In this document: piece after piece, positions 8,450 through 16,378 of the stretch
Layout of the letters: every line of letters starts with the position of its first letter
Numbering within the stretch: position 1 is the first letter of the stretch
Assembly (NCBI RefSeq): GCF_014645835.1
Contig: NZ_BMMM01000009.1
Coordinates: 124,001-188,000, forward strand
Length of the DNA stretch: 64,000 bases
Direction of reading: 5' to 3'
From: Streptomyces albiflavescens
Lineage (GTDB): Bacteria; Actinomycetota; Actinomycetes; Streptomycetales; Streptomycetaceae
Notes under the pieces: generated by a model
The model's input: only the letters and a program-made list of their open reading frames with translations
Told to the model about the DNA's origin: nothing
Database searches by the model: none
Made by a program: the position numbers and the translations under genes

Positions 8450-9709
8450 TCAGCCGGGCAGGGGCTGTGGTGGGCGCGCGCCCACGTACCGACCGCTGGG
8501 GCGCATGCGCAGCGGGTGCTCCTCGTACTCCTCCAAGGTGTGGGCGATCCAGCCCGCCGTGCGGGCGATGGCGAAGACCGTCTCGCCCGCGGAGGCCTGC
8601 ATGCCGGAGGAGACGGTGAGGACCGCCAGGGCCAGGTCGACGTTGGCGTGCAGGTGCGTGTGGCGGGCGGTGGTGGTGACGATGTCGTGGGCCGCCGCCA
8701 GCGCGGGCGCCGCGCCGGGGACCTCCTCCAGGAGGGCGAACAAGGCACGCGCGCGTGGATCCTCGCCGGGGTAGATCCGGTGGCCGAGCCCCGGGACGCG
8801 GCGTCCGGCGCGCAGCTCGTCCGCGACCACGGGAGCCGCGGTGCCGCGGTCCAGCACGTCGAGGAGCAGCCGGTGCGCGAGTCCGCTGGCCGCGCCGTGC
8901 AGCGGGCCTTCGAGCACGCCCAGGCCGGCCGACACGGCGGCGTACGCGTGGGCCCGGGCCGACGCGGCGACCCGGACCGCGAGCGTCGAGGCGGCCAGGT
9001 CGTGGTCGACGAGCAACCCAAGTGCCGTGTCCAGCACACGCAGTGACGCGTCGTCGGGCGTACGGCCGGTGAGCCGTGCCCACAGGCGGTGGGCCAGCGG
9101 GCCCTCGTCGCGGTGGTCGTGTCTCATGGGCGGCAGTGCGGCGACGAGCGTGGGGATGAGGGTGCGTCCGGTGCCGAGGACGGCATCCTCGGAGAGGTCG
9201 AAGCGCAGCGGGTCGGCGGTCGCCGCGGCGATCGTGGCGACGCGCAGCCGGTCCGTCGGGCCGCTGTGCTCGGGCAGCGCGTCGACCGCGCGGCGGGCGA
9301 CGGCGACGGACGCCTCCGGGGCGGTGAACGTGACGCCGGGGCGCAGCTCTCCGGTCCACAGCCATTCGGTGATCTCTTCGTAGGAGTACCGCGCGGCCAG
9401 TTCGGTCGCGTCGACGCCACGAAAGTAGTACCGGTCCTTGTCGATCAGGGTGATGCCGGTACGGACCGAGAGTTCGCCGCCGGTGCTCGAACTCCCGCCG
9501 CTCTCCCGTCTGTTGCGCCGCGCGAGCGCCTCGACTTCCTTGGCGTCGAAGGTGCTCCCACGCCCTCCGGGTTCGCGCCGGCTGCTGAGCTGACCGCGGC
9601 TCACATACGCGTACACGGTCTCCGGCTTCACCCCGAGCAGCTCGGCGGTCTCCTTGGTGCTGAGCCGTCGGCCCTCGTGCCCTGGCGCTGCCGCTTCTCG
9701 ATCCCTCAT
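8450..9709 (-). CDS. Citrate synthase with N-terminal HTH domain
   Basis: A citrate synthase family enzyme fused to a small DNA-binding domain. After the start comes an excisionase/MerR-like helix-turn-helix (LSTKETAELLGVKPETVYAYV, about residues 15-50), then a charged linker, then the citrate synthase fold with DKDRYYFRGVDATELA, the active-site region PLHGAASGLAHRLL, VPGLGHRIYPGEDPRA and a C-terminal arginine region (HPLRMRPSGRYVG). The enzyme condenses oxaloacetate or a relative with acyl-CoA. The fused HTH suggests it also binds DNA, perhaps the palindromes at 9738-9771, which is inference. I used the ATG at 9709; a GTG at 9736 would add 9 residues. It diverges from a second citrate synthase at 9806. 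Confidence 0.88.
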   Translation of the reverse strand: MRDREAAAPGHEGRRLSTKETAELLGVKPETVYAYVSRGQLSSRREPGGRGSTFDAKEVEALARRNRRESGGSSSTGGELSVRTGITLIDKDRYYFRGVDATELAARYSYEEITEWLWTGELRPGVTFTAPEASVAVARRAVDALPEHSGPTDRLRVATIAAATADPLRFDLSEDAVLGTGRTLIPTLVAALPPMRHDHRDEGPLAHRLWARLTGRTPDDASLRVLDTALGLLVDHDLAASTLAVRVAASARAHAYAAVSAGLGVLEGPLHGAASGLAHRLLLDVLDRGTAAPVVADELRAGRRVPGLGHRIYPGEDPRARALFALLEEVPGAAPALAAAHDIVTTTARHTHLHANVDLALAVLTVSSGMQASAGETVFAIARTAGWIAHTLEEYEEHPLRMRPSGRYVGARPPQPLPG

Positions 9710-9737
9710 GGCGTCACCGTATCCATGTATCGGCACA

Positions 9738-9771
9738 TTGATTTAATCAACATTGACAGAAATTGAGTCAA
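9738..9771. promoter_or_regulatory. Palindromic operator cluster in the divergent citrate synthase promoter
   Basis: The 96-bp gap between the two divergent citrate synthase genes is AT-rich compared with its surroundings and carries TTGAT-TTA-ATCAA at 9738-9750 and TTGA-G-TCAA at 9763-9771. TTGAC at 9753 and GTCAA at 9767 form a third overlapping inverted repeat. These look like dimer half-sites. The HTH-fused citrate synthase next door is the simplest candidate binder, but that is untested. Confidence 0.5.
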
Positions 9772-9805
9772 GCATGGACAGTCGAATCAAGTCCAGGGAG
9801 GAAAC

Positions 9806-10981
9806 ATGCCGATCAACCGGGCCGCGACCGCATCCATGGCGCCTGTCGACGTACCGCGAGGACTCGCGGGCGTCGTCGTCACCGACACCGAGGTGGGTGA
9901 CGTCAGGGGGCTGGAGGGCTTCTACCACTACCGCCAGTACTCGGCCGTCGAACTCGCGCAGAACCGTGGCTTCGAGGACGTCTGGCATCTGCTGGTCCAT
10001 GGCGAACTGCCCGACGCGGCTCAGCGCGCCGCCTTCACCGCGCGGACCGCGGAGCTGCGCGGACTGCCGCGCGAGGTGCGGGCCGCGTTGCCCGCCATCG
10101 CCGCGGCGACGGGGCTGTCGGGGCCACTCGCCGGACTGCGCACCGCGCTTTCGCTGCTCGGCGCCTCGTTGGGGTTCCGGCCGGTGTACGACATTGACGC
10201 CGACCGGCGTCGAGCGGACACCCTGGCGGCGTCCGCGGCCGTACCGACGTTGCTCACCGCGCTGTACCGGCTCGGGCAGGGGTTGGAGCCGGTGGAGCCA
10301 CGTGACGACCTCGCGTACGCGGCCAACTATGCGTACATGTTGACGGGTTCGGAGCCGGACGCCGCGCGCGCCCGTGCGGTCGAGCAGTACTTGATATCGA
10401 CCATTGATCACGGATTCAATGCATCAACATTCACGGCACGGGTGATCACGTCGACGGGCGCGGATGTGGCGGCGTGCCTGGTGGGCGCGGTCGGTGCCCT
10501 CTCGGGGCCTCTCCATGGCGGCGCCCCCAGCCGTGCCCTCGACACACTGGACGCGATCGGCACCCCCGACCGCATCGACCCGTGGATCCGTGAACGTGTC
10601 CTCGCCGGCGATCGCATCATGGGCTTTGGTCACCCCGTCTACCGCACGGAAGACCCCCGTTCACGTATGCTCCGCGGCATCGCGCAGCAGTTCGGGGGCC
10701 CGTTGGTCGACTTCGCCGTCGAGGTCGAACGTCGGGTGGAGGCAATCCTGGCCGAGCTCAAGCCGGGCCGCGAACTCCACGCGAACGTCGAGTTCTACGC
10801 CGGCGTGGTCATGGAGCTGTGCGGCCTGCCCCGCGAGATGTTCACCCCCACCTTCGCCGCCGCCCGCGTCGTCGGCTGGAGCGCCAACATCCTGGAACAG
10901 GCGGAGGACCCGAAGATCATTCGGCCGGTGGCTCGGTATGTGGGGCCGGGGGCGCCGGTGGCGGTGCCGCAGGTGGCGTGA
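9806..10981 (+). CDS. Citrate synthase (second copy, no HTH)
   Basis: A 391-residue citrate synthase family protein from ATG 9806, preceded by an excellent AGGGAGGAAAC ribosome binding site. Family landmarks are GLEGFYHYRQYS near residue 40, the active-site histidine region GPLHGGAPSRAL, MGFGHPVYRTEDPRS with the second catalytic histidine, and HANVEFYAGVVM with the catalytic aspartate region further on (FTPTFAAARVVGW). It lacks the HTH found in the divergent copy. It makes citrate or 2-methylcitrate; the sequence does not let me decide. It is followed 9 bp after its stop by a hairpin terminator at 10991-11020 and is probably monocistronic. Confidence 0.9.
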   Translation: MPINRAATASMAPVDVPRGLAGVVVTDTEVGDVRGLEGFYHYRQYSAVELAQNRGFEDVWHLLVHGELPDAAQRAAFTARTAELRGLPREVRAALPAIAAATGLSGPLAGLRTALSLLGASLGFRPVYDIDADRRRADTLAASAAVPTLLTALYRLGQGLEPVEPRDDLAYAANYAYMLTGSEPDAARARAVEQYLISTIDHGFNASTFTARVITSTGADVAACLVGAVGALSGPLHGGAPSRALDTLDAIGTPDRIDPWIRERVLAGDRIMGFGHPVYRTEDPRSRMLRGIAQQFGGPLVDFAVEVERRVEAILAELKPGRELHANVEFYAGVVMELCGLPREMFTPTFAAARVVGWSANILEQAEDPKIIRPVARYVGPGAPVAVPQVA

Positions 10982-10990
10982 GACATGCGT

Positions 10991-11020
10991 GAGGTCCGGC
11001 ACCGATCAGTGCCGGACCTC
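10991..11020 (+). terminator. Hairpin terminator after citrate synthase
   Basis: A perfect 12-bp stem, GAGGTCCGGCAC at 10991-11002 and its complement at 11009-11020, with a 6-base loop, starting 9 bp after the citrate synthase stop. From 11021 to 11240 I see no gene, only a G-rich purine tract near 11105-11138. Confidence 0.7.
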
Positions 11021-11240
11021 GCCAAGCTCTCATCGAGCGCCCCTGGCGGGTGGACGCCGGGCTGCTCGATCTGTCCCTGCGCGGCGGGGATGGTGCACGT
11101 GCGCGGGAGGGGAAGGTTCGGGAGGGGAAGGGGGAGGTCGCGGGCTGCGCGGACGCGTTCTCTGGAGGTGGGCCTCAACGGGGTGACCGGGTGGACCTCA
11201 ACAGTGGACGAGTGTGTCCATGCGCGGCCGTGCGGCCTCT

Positions 11241-11477
11241 TCAAGCGTCGGGGATATCGGCTTTCGCGCGCACGAGCGTTTCCCGGCTGACGATGACGAT
11301 CCGCTCGTAGTCCGCTCTCGCGGCGTCGTCGGGAAGCTCACCGTCGAGCGCCGCTGTGGCTTCCGTCCCGATGACGGCGAAGTTGCCGTCACTGAGCTCG
11401 AAGATATCGGGGCAGGTTTCGCCCGACAGACTGCCGCGTTCGCGGGGGGACGCACCGATGCGGCGCACGATCTTCAA
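11241..11477 (-). CDS. Conserved small hypothetical protein, TTG start
   Basis: A 78-residue protein beginning KIVRRIGASPRERGSLSG and ending RETLVRAKADIPDA. I recognise the sequence type as a small conserved Streptomyces hypothetical of unknown role. It is soluble, acidic and has no signal peptide or membrane span; one cysteine is present (ETCPDIFEL). The start is TTG at 11477, supported by a GAGGA ribosome binding site 8 bases upstream on the minus strand. It stands alone, between the citrate synthase terminator and a membrane protein gene transcribed in the same direction. In other genomes such proteins often sit near HTH/DUF397 gene pairs; none is visible here. Confidence 0.7.
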   Translation of the reverse strand: MKIVRRIGASPRERGSLSGETCPDIFELSDGNFAVIGTEATAALDGELPDDAARADYERIVIVSRETLVRAKADIPDA

Positions 11478-11615
11478 GGTTCTGGTCCTCGCCTCTAGAC
11501 GTGAAGGACCCCGGTCCTCACGCTGCTGGGCAGGCGAAGGCCGGGGGCCAGGGTAGCCCGATACGGGCGGGGTCAGGGTAAACCTTTGATTGTTTCTGTT
11601 GTGGGAAGTCCGGCG

Positions 11616-12164
11616 TTACTCCTCAGGTGGTTCACCCACGACCCACCATTGCTCGGTGTCTGATTCATCCAGATCATGGATGAGCGCGTCCACCATCTGA
11701 CCTACTCGGGCCTCCTCCGAAGTGCGCTTGAGGCTCGCGCGATGATGGCGCGTCGCGTCCCAGTAGTCGCGAAAGATCGCGCTCTGGCAGATCACCCGAA
11801 GATGCCCATGCAGCTCTTCCCAGTTGACGACGCCGACCCGGTAGGCGAGCAGGGCATTGGTGTACATCGCGTTGGCGAAGAGGTACTGGCGCCGCTTGGT
11901 CGGATCGACCTCGTCGATGGTGCTCAGGACCTCGGCGAGATCCGGATCGCCCAGAGCCTTGTCGAGCAGGTACGCCTGCAGGCGTTGTTGCTCCGCAAGC
12001 CTCGCGTCCCGATCGTTGGTCCGTTCCACCTGTGCGACCCGCAGGCGCAGTGCTTCGAACCGACGCTGTTGAGCGGCCAGGACCACGAGGACCCCGACCG
12101 CGAACGTGAGCCCTGCCGTCGCGGCAGAACTCAACCCCCGTACCCCAAAATTCTGTGTGGCCAT
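11616..12164 (-). CDS. DUF6082-like membrane-anchored protein
   Basis: A protein of 182 residues from ATG 12164, chosen because GGGGG stands 5 bases upstream; the longer frame to 12308 has an Arg/Pro-rich, non-natural looking N-terminus. An N-terminal transmembrane helix (SSAATAGLTFAVGVLVVLAA) is followed by a short coiled-coil segment and a soluble domain with RRQYLFANAMYTNALLAYRVG and IFRDYWDATRHHRASL, a pattern seen in Streptomyces DUF6082 proteins. The function is unknown. It is transcribed towards the small TTG-start gene and may share its promoter region. The 270-bp gap upstream (12165-12437) contains nothing I can identify apart from the structured leader at its end. Confidence 0.65.
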   Translation of the reverse strand: MATQNFGVRGLSSAATAGLTFAVGVLVVLAAQQRRFEALRLRVAQVERTNDRDARLAEQQRLQAYLLDKALGDPDLAEVLSTIDEVDPTKRRQYLFANAMYTNALLAYRVGVVNWEELHGHLRVICQSAIFRDYWDATRHHRASLKRTSEEARVGQMVDALIHDLDESDTEQWWVVGEPPEE

Positions 12165-12440
12165 GTCAACCCCCGAATCAGGCGACCGTCCGCCGGTCGT
12201 CGGGTGTGGGCGACAGGGAGCGGACCGGCGAGCGGTGGGCGGCGCGCTTGCCGTCTCCCAGTTTTGCCGAGCGGCTCTGATCGGCAGGGAGGCGGAGAGG
12301 AGGCGCACGGAGGGAAGTGCGGGTCGCGTGTCCCGGCGCCATGTCCAACGTGTGCCCCGCGAGCGCCGCTAACAATCGTTCACTTCGCGGCGATTCCTCC
12401 CGCTCGTATCCTGGGTCGGCATTGATTCCTCGTAGGAGTG

Positions 12441-12497
12441 CCGGTGCGTGAGCCGCTCTCCTGCGGGAGCCGGTCCGTGAACCGGCGTACGCACCGG
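12441..12497 (+). promoter_or_regulatory. Three-way-junction RNA leader upstream of CobW-type gene
   Basis: A closing stem of 9 bp pairs CCGGTGCGT (12441-12449) with ACGCACCGG (12489-12497). Inside it are two adjacent hairpins: 12455-12460 with 12465-12470, and 12471-12474 with 12481-12484. The ribosome binding site AAAGAGG follows 5 bases after the closing stem, at 12502-12508, so alternative folding could expose or hide it. I do not recognise a known riboswitch class. Confidence 0.45.
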
Positions 12498-12515
12498 TGT
12501 GAAAGAGGTCGCCCG

Positions 12516-13658
12516 TTGAGCCAGCCCAGTCCGCAGCCGATCCCGATGGACCAGCTCCTGATCGAGCGGAGCGCGACCCAGCAGATCCCGGTCGTCGTCC
12601 TCGCCGGATTCCTGGGCGCCGGCAAGACCACCTTGCTGAATCATCTGCTGCACCGCAGCGGCGGCAGTCGGATCGGGGCCATCGTCAACGACTTCGGCGC
12701 CATCGAGATCGACGCCATGGCGGTGGCGGGAGCGCTGGGCGATTCCACCGTCTCCCTGGGGAACGGGTGCCTGTGCTGCGCCGTCGACGCCAGTGAGCTC
12801 GATGAGTATCTGGGGCGGCTCGCTCAGCCCTCGACCGGTATCGACGTCATCGTCATCGAGGCGAGCGGGCTTGCCGAGCCCCAGGAGCTCGTGCGGATGG
12901 TGCTCGCCAGTGAGCATCCGCGGATCGTGTACGGCGGGCTTGTGGAAGTCGTCGACGCCGTCGAGTTCGACGGTACGCGCGAGAGGCATCCGGAGATCGA
13001 CCGGCATCTCGCCCTCGCCGATCTCGTCGTCGTCAACAAGGCCGACCGGGCGGAGGATGGCGAGCGGGTGCTGCGCGTCGTCCAGGAACTCGCCGATCGC
13101 GCCGCCGTGGTGCCCGCCACCTACGGCCGGATCGACCCCGAGTTCCTTTTCGACTGCAGGCCGAGCGAGGAGCGCATCGGGCAGCTGTCCTTCGATGATC
13201 TCCACCGGCACGAGGAGGACCATCATCAGGAGCACCGCGACCATCTGCACTCCGCCTACGACACCCTCTCCTTCAGCTCAGACGTGCCCCTCAGCGCCCG
13301 ACGGGTGATGGACTTCCTCGACACCAGGTCCGAGGGGCTCTACCGCATCAAGGGGCACGTCGATTTCGGCGTCCAGGACAGCCTCAATCGGTACGCCGTG
13401 CATGCCGTCGGGCGGTTCCTGCGCTTCTACCCGGAGCCCTGGGGCCGTGCCGAGGCGCGTCTCACCCAGCTCGTCCTCATCGGCTCCGGCATCGACACGG
13501 CGGCTCTGACCAAGGAGCTGGAGGCGTGCAAGGACAACGCCCCACACGCCGACGAGCACAGCATGTGGGGCGTTCTTCGCTACGTGCAGGACAGCCACGC
13601 AGTGCGGGACAGCGACGTACAGGGCGAGGAGCCCGAAGGCCTGGAAGAGGCCGGCTGA
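12516..13658 (+). CDS. CobW/ZNG1-type metallochaperone GTPase
   Basis: A GTPase of the CobW C-domain/G3E family, about 380 residues. Visible motifs are Walker A GAGKTTLL, the metal-binding cysteine motif GCLCC (CxCC), a switch region near VIEASGLAEP, NKAD for guanine binding, and a histidine-rich loop (HRHEEDHHQEHRDHLH) before the C-terminal domain. Such proteins deliver zinc or cobalt to target enzymes. I chose the TTG at 12516 because AAAGAGG stands 7 bases upstream; ATG 12546 and GTG 12438 are alternatives, the latter lying within the structured leader. The gene ends one base before the convergent parC gene, and there is no terminator between them. Confidence 0.85.
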   Translation: MSQPSPQPIPMDQLLIERSATQQIPVVVLAGFLGAGKTTLLNHLLHRSGGSRIGAIVNDFGAIEIDAMAVAGALGDSTVSLGNGCLCCAVDASELDEYLGRLAQPSTGIDVIVIEASGLAEPQELVRMVLASEHPRIVYGGLVEVVDAVEFDGTRERHPEIDRHLALADLVVVNKADRAEDGERVLRVVQELADRAAVVPATYGRIDPEFLFDCRPSEERIGQLSFDDLHRHEEDHHQEHRDHLHSAYDTLSFSSDVPLSARRVMDFLDTRSEGLYRIKGHVDFGVQDSLNRYAVHAVGRFLRFYPEPWGRAEARLTQLVLIGSGIDTAALTKELEACKDNAPHADEHSMWGVLRYVQDSHAVRDSDVQGEEPEGLEEAG

Positions 13659-13659
13659 G

Positions 13660-16119
13660 CTACACCGGGCCCGCCACCACCGAGACCGTCTTCGCCAGTG
13701 ACACGCCCGAGCCGTCGCGGCGCGGGTCCATCTCCGGCAGTTCGGCGGGCATGCCGTTCTTCTGTGCGGCCCGTGCAGGTGCCTCGCCGGCCCAGGCCAG
13801 CGACAGGCAGTCCTCGCCCTTCAGGAACCGCTGGCAGCGCACACCACCCGTGGCGCGGCCCTTGCGGGGGTACTGATCGAAGGGGGTCAGCTTGGCCGTG
13901 GTCTGGACGGAATCGTCCAGAGTGCCGCGCGAGCCCGCCACCGTGAACACCACCGCGTCCACCGCCGGGTCGATCGCCGTGAAGGAGATCACCTTCGCGC
14001 CGTCGGCGAGCTTGATGCCCGCCATGCCGCCCGCCGCACGGCCCTGCGGGCGCACCTGCGAGGCCTGGTAGCGCAGCAGCTGGGCGTCGTCCGTGATGAA
14101 GACGAGGTCCTCCTCGCCGGTGCGCAGCTCGACCGCGCCGACGATCCGGTCGCCGTCCTTGAGCGTGATGACCTCCAACTCCTCCTTGTTCGAGGGGTAG
14201 TCGGGCACCACGCGCTTGACGACACCCTGCTCCGTGCCGAGGGCCAGACCCGGCGACGACTCGTCGAGCGTCGTCAGACAGACGACCGTCTCGTCCGGCT
14301 CCAGGGAGGGCAGGAACTCCGAAATCGGCGCGCCCCCGGAGAGGTTGGGCGCCGCCGCCGTCTCGGGCAGCTGCGGGAGGTCGATGACGTTCAGCCGGAG
14401 CAGGCGGCCCGAAGAGATGACCGCGCCGACCTCGCCACGGGCCGTCGCGGGCACCGCGGAGACGATCACGTCATGCTTGGTGCGCTTGGCGTCCTCGGCT
14501 TCCCCGAAGGGGTCGCCGTTGGCCGTGCGGGCGAGGAGACCCGTCGAGGACAGCAGCACCCGGCACGGGTCGTCCGCCACCTGGAGCGGGACCGTCGCGG
14601 CGGGGGTGCCCGCGGACTCCAGGAGCACCGTGCGTCGGTCGGTGCCGAACTTCTTGGCCACCGCGGCCAGTTCGCCGGAGACCAGCTTGCGCAGCTCCGC
14701 GTCCGACTCCAGGATGCCGGTCAGCTCGTCGATCTCGCCGTTGAGCCGGTCGCGCTCCGACTCCAGCTCGATGCGGTCGAACTTGGTCAGGCGGCGCAGC
14801 GGCGTGTCCAGGATGTACTGCGTCTGGATCTCGGAGAGGGAGAAGCGCTCGATCAGGCGCTCCTTCGCCTGCGCCGAGTTGTCGCTGGAGCGGATGAGGC
14901 GGATGACCTCGTCGATGTCCAGGAGGGCGACGAGCAGGCCCTCGACCAGGTGCAGCCGGTCGCGCTTCTTGCCGCGGCGGAACTCGCTGCGGCGGCGCAC
15001 GACGTCGAAGCGGTGGTCGAGGTAGACCTCCAGGAGCTCCTTGAGACCCAGGGTGAGCGGCTGGCCGTCCACCAGTGCCACGTTGTTGATGCCGAAGGAC
15101 TCCTCCATCGGCGTCAGCTTGTAGAGCTGCTCCAGGACCGCTTCCGGCACGAAGCCGTTCTTGATCTCGATGACCAGGCGCAGGCCGTGCGCGCGGTCCG
15201 TGAGGTCCTTCACATCGGCGATGCCCTGCAGCTTCTTGTTGCCGACCAGGTCCTTGATCTTCGCGATCACCTTTTCCGGGCCGACGGTGAAGGGCAGTTC
15301 GGTGACGACGAGGCCCTTGCGGCGCGCGGTCACGTTCTCCACCGACACCGTGGCGCGGATCTTGAAGGTGCCGCGCCCCGACTCGTACGCGTCCCGGATC
15401 CCGGAGAGGCCGACGATCCGGCCGCCGGTGGGCAGGTCGGGGCCCGGGATGTACTTCATCAGCGTCTCGAGGTCGGCGCCCGGGTACCGGATGAGGTGGC
15501 GGGCGGCGGCGATGACCTCGCCGAGGTTGTGCGGCGGCATATTGGTGGCCATGCCCACGGCGATGCCGGACGAGCCGTTGACCAGCAGGTTCGGGTAGGC
15601 CGCCGGGAGGACGTCCGGCTCCTGCTCCTGGCCGTCGTAGTTCGGCGTGAAGCCGACCGTGTTCTCGTCGATCGACTCGGTCATCAGTGACGTCGCGTCG
15701 GCCATCCGGCACTCGGTGTAACGCATGGCGGCCGGCGGGTCGTCGTTGCCGAGCGAACCGAAGTTCCCGTGCCCGTCCACCAGCGGCAGGCGCATCGAGA
15801 AGGGCTGGGCCAGGCGCACCAGCGCGTCGTAGATCGACGCGTCTCCGTGCGGGTGGAGCTTACCCATGACCTCGCCGACGACGCGGGCGCACTTCACATA
15901 GCCGCGGTCGGGGCGCAGGCCCATCTCGTTCATCTGGTACACGATGCGGCGGTGCACGGGCTTGAGGCCGTCGCGTGCGTCCGGCAGGGCTCGCGAGTAG
16001 ATGACCGAGTACGCGTACTCGAGGAAGGAGCCCTGCATTTCGTCCACGACGTCGATGTCGAGGATCTTCTCCTCGTACGAGTCGTCGGGCGGCGGGGTCT
16101 TCGTGCTGCGGCGGGCCAT
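13660..16119 (-). CDS. parC: DNA topoisomerase IV subunit A (ParC)
   Basis: A type IIA topoisomerase A subunit, 819 residues from ATG 16119 with a GAAGGAG ribosome binding site 11 bases upstream; the longer open frame to 16386 is not supported. It has the breakage-reunion domain with SRALPDARDGLKPVHRRI, the helix region KLHPHGDASIYDALVR, and the catalytic tyrosine in AAMRYTECRM, followed by a coiled coil and C-terminal beta-pinwheel repeats. It acts with ParE to decatenate daughter chromosomes. The canonical GyrA-box is not obvious, which favours ParC over GyrA. The gene for ParE is not in this window. It is convergent with the CobW-type gene and divergent from the M16 peptidase gene. Confidence 0.9.
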   Translation of the reverse strand: MARRSTKTPPPDDSYEEKILDIDVVDEMQGSFLEYAYSVIYSRALPDARDGLKPVHRRIVYQMNEMGLRPDRGYVKCARVVGEVMGKLHPHGDASIYDALVRLAQPFSMRLPLVDGHGNFGSLGNDDPPAAMRYTECRMADATSLMTESIDENTVGFTPNYDGQEQEPDVLPAAYPNLLVNGSSGIAVGMATNMPPHNLGEVIAAARHLIRYPGADLETLMKYIPGPDLPTGGRIVGLSGIRDAYESGRGTFKIRATVSVENVTARRKGLVVTELPFTVGPEKVIAKIKDLVGNKKLQGIADVKDLTDRAHGLRLVIEIKNGFVPEAVLEQLYKLTPMEESFGINNVALVDGQPLTLGLKELLEVYLDHRFDVVRRRSEFRRGKKRDRLHLVEGLLVALLDIDEVIRLIRSSDNSAQAKERLIERFSLSEIQTQYILDTPLRRLTKFDRIELESERDRLNGEIDELTGILESDAELRKLVSGELAAVAKKFGTDRRTVLLESAGTPAATVPLQVADDPCRVLLSSTGLLARTANGDPFGEAEDAKRTKHDVIVSAVPATARGEVGAVISSGRLLRLNVIDLPQLPETAAAPNLSGGAPISEFLPSLEPDETVVCLTTLDESSPGLALGTEQGVVKRVVPDYPSNKEELEVITLKDGDRIVGAVELRTGEEDLVFITDDAQLLRYQASQVRPQGRAAGGMAGIKLADGAKVISFTAIDPAVDAVVFTVAGSRGTLDDSVQTTAKLTPFDQYPRKGRATGGVRCQRFLKGEDCLSLAWAGEAPARAAQKNGMPAELPEMDPRRDGSGVSLAKTVSVVAGPV

Positions 16120-16378
16120 CGCTGCTGCGGCTCCTTCACAGTCTCTGCCGGGGCATGAACGGGATCTGACACGGTCCATTGTGGACCGCCCCACTGACAA
16201 CGCGGACCGCGACCCGTGCATAGCGGGCCTCGGGAGGCCTCCCGGGACGCGGTTGTCACCTACGCGAGTCTCGCTCTCGGCGTACGAGGCGCGGGAACTT
16301 CGCCAGCTGTCGACGCGCTTGCATACAGTGGCAGGACCGACAGGAAATACGCAGTTTTCCGCGATCGAAGGGACGTAC

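Noticed and set aside
12441..12497. Cobalamin riboswitch
   Set aside because: A CobW-family neighbour made this tempting, but I see neither the B12 box nor the conserved core. Only the three-way fold is kept.
13660..16119. GyrA instead of ParC
   Set aside because: A clear GyrA-box was not found, and the gene is not beside gyrB or the replication origin genes. ParC fits better, although only a tree would settle it.
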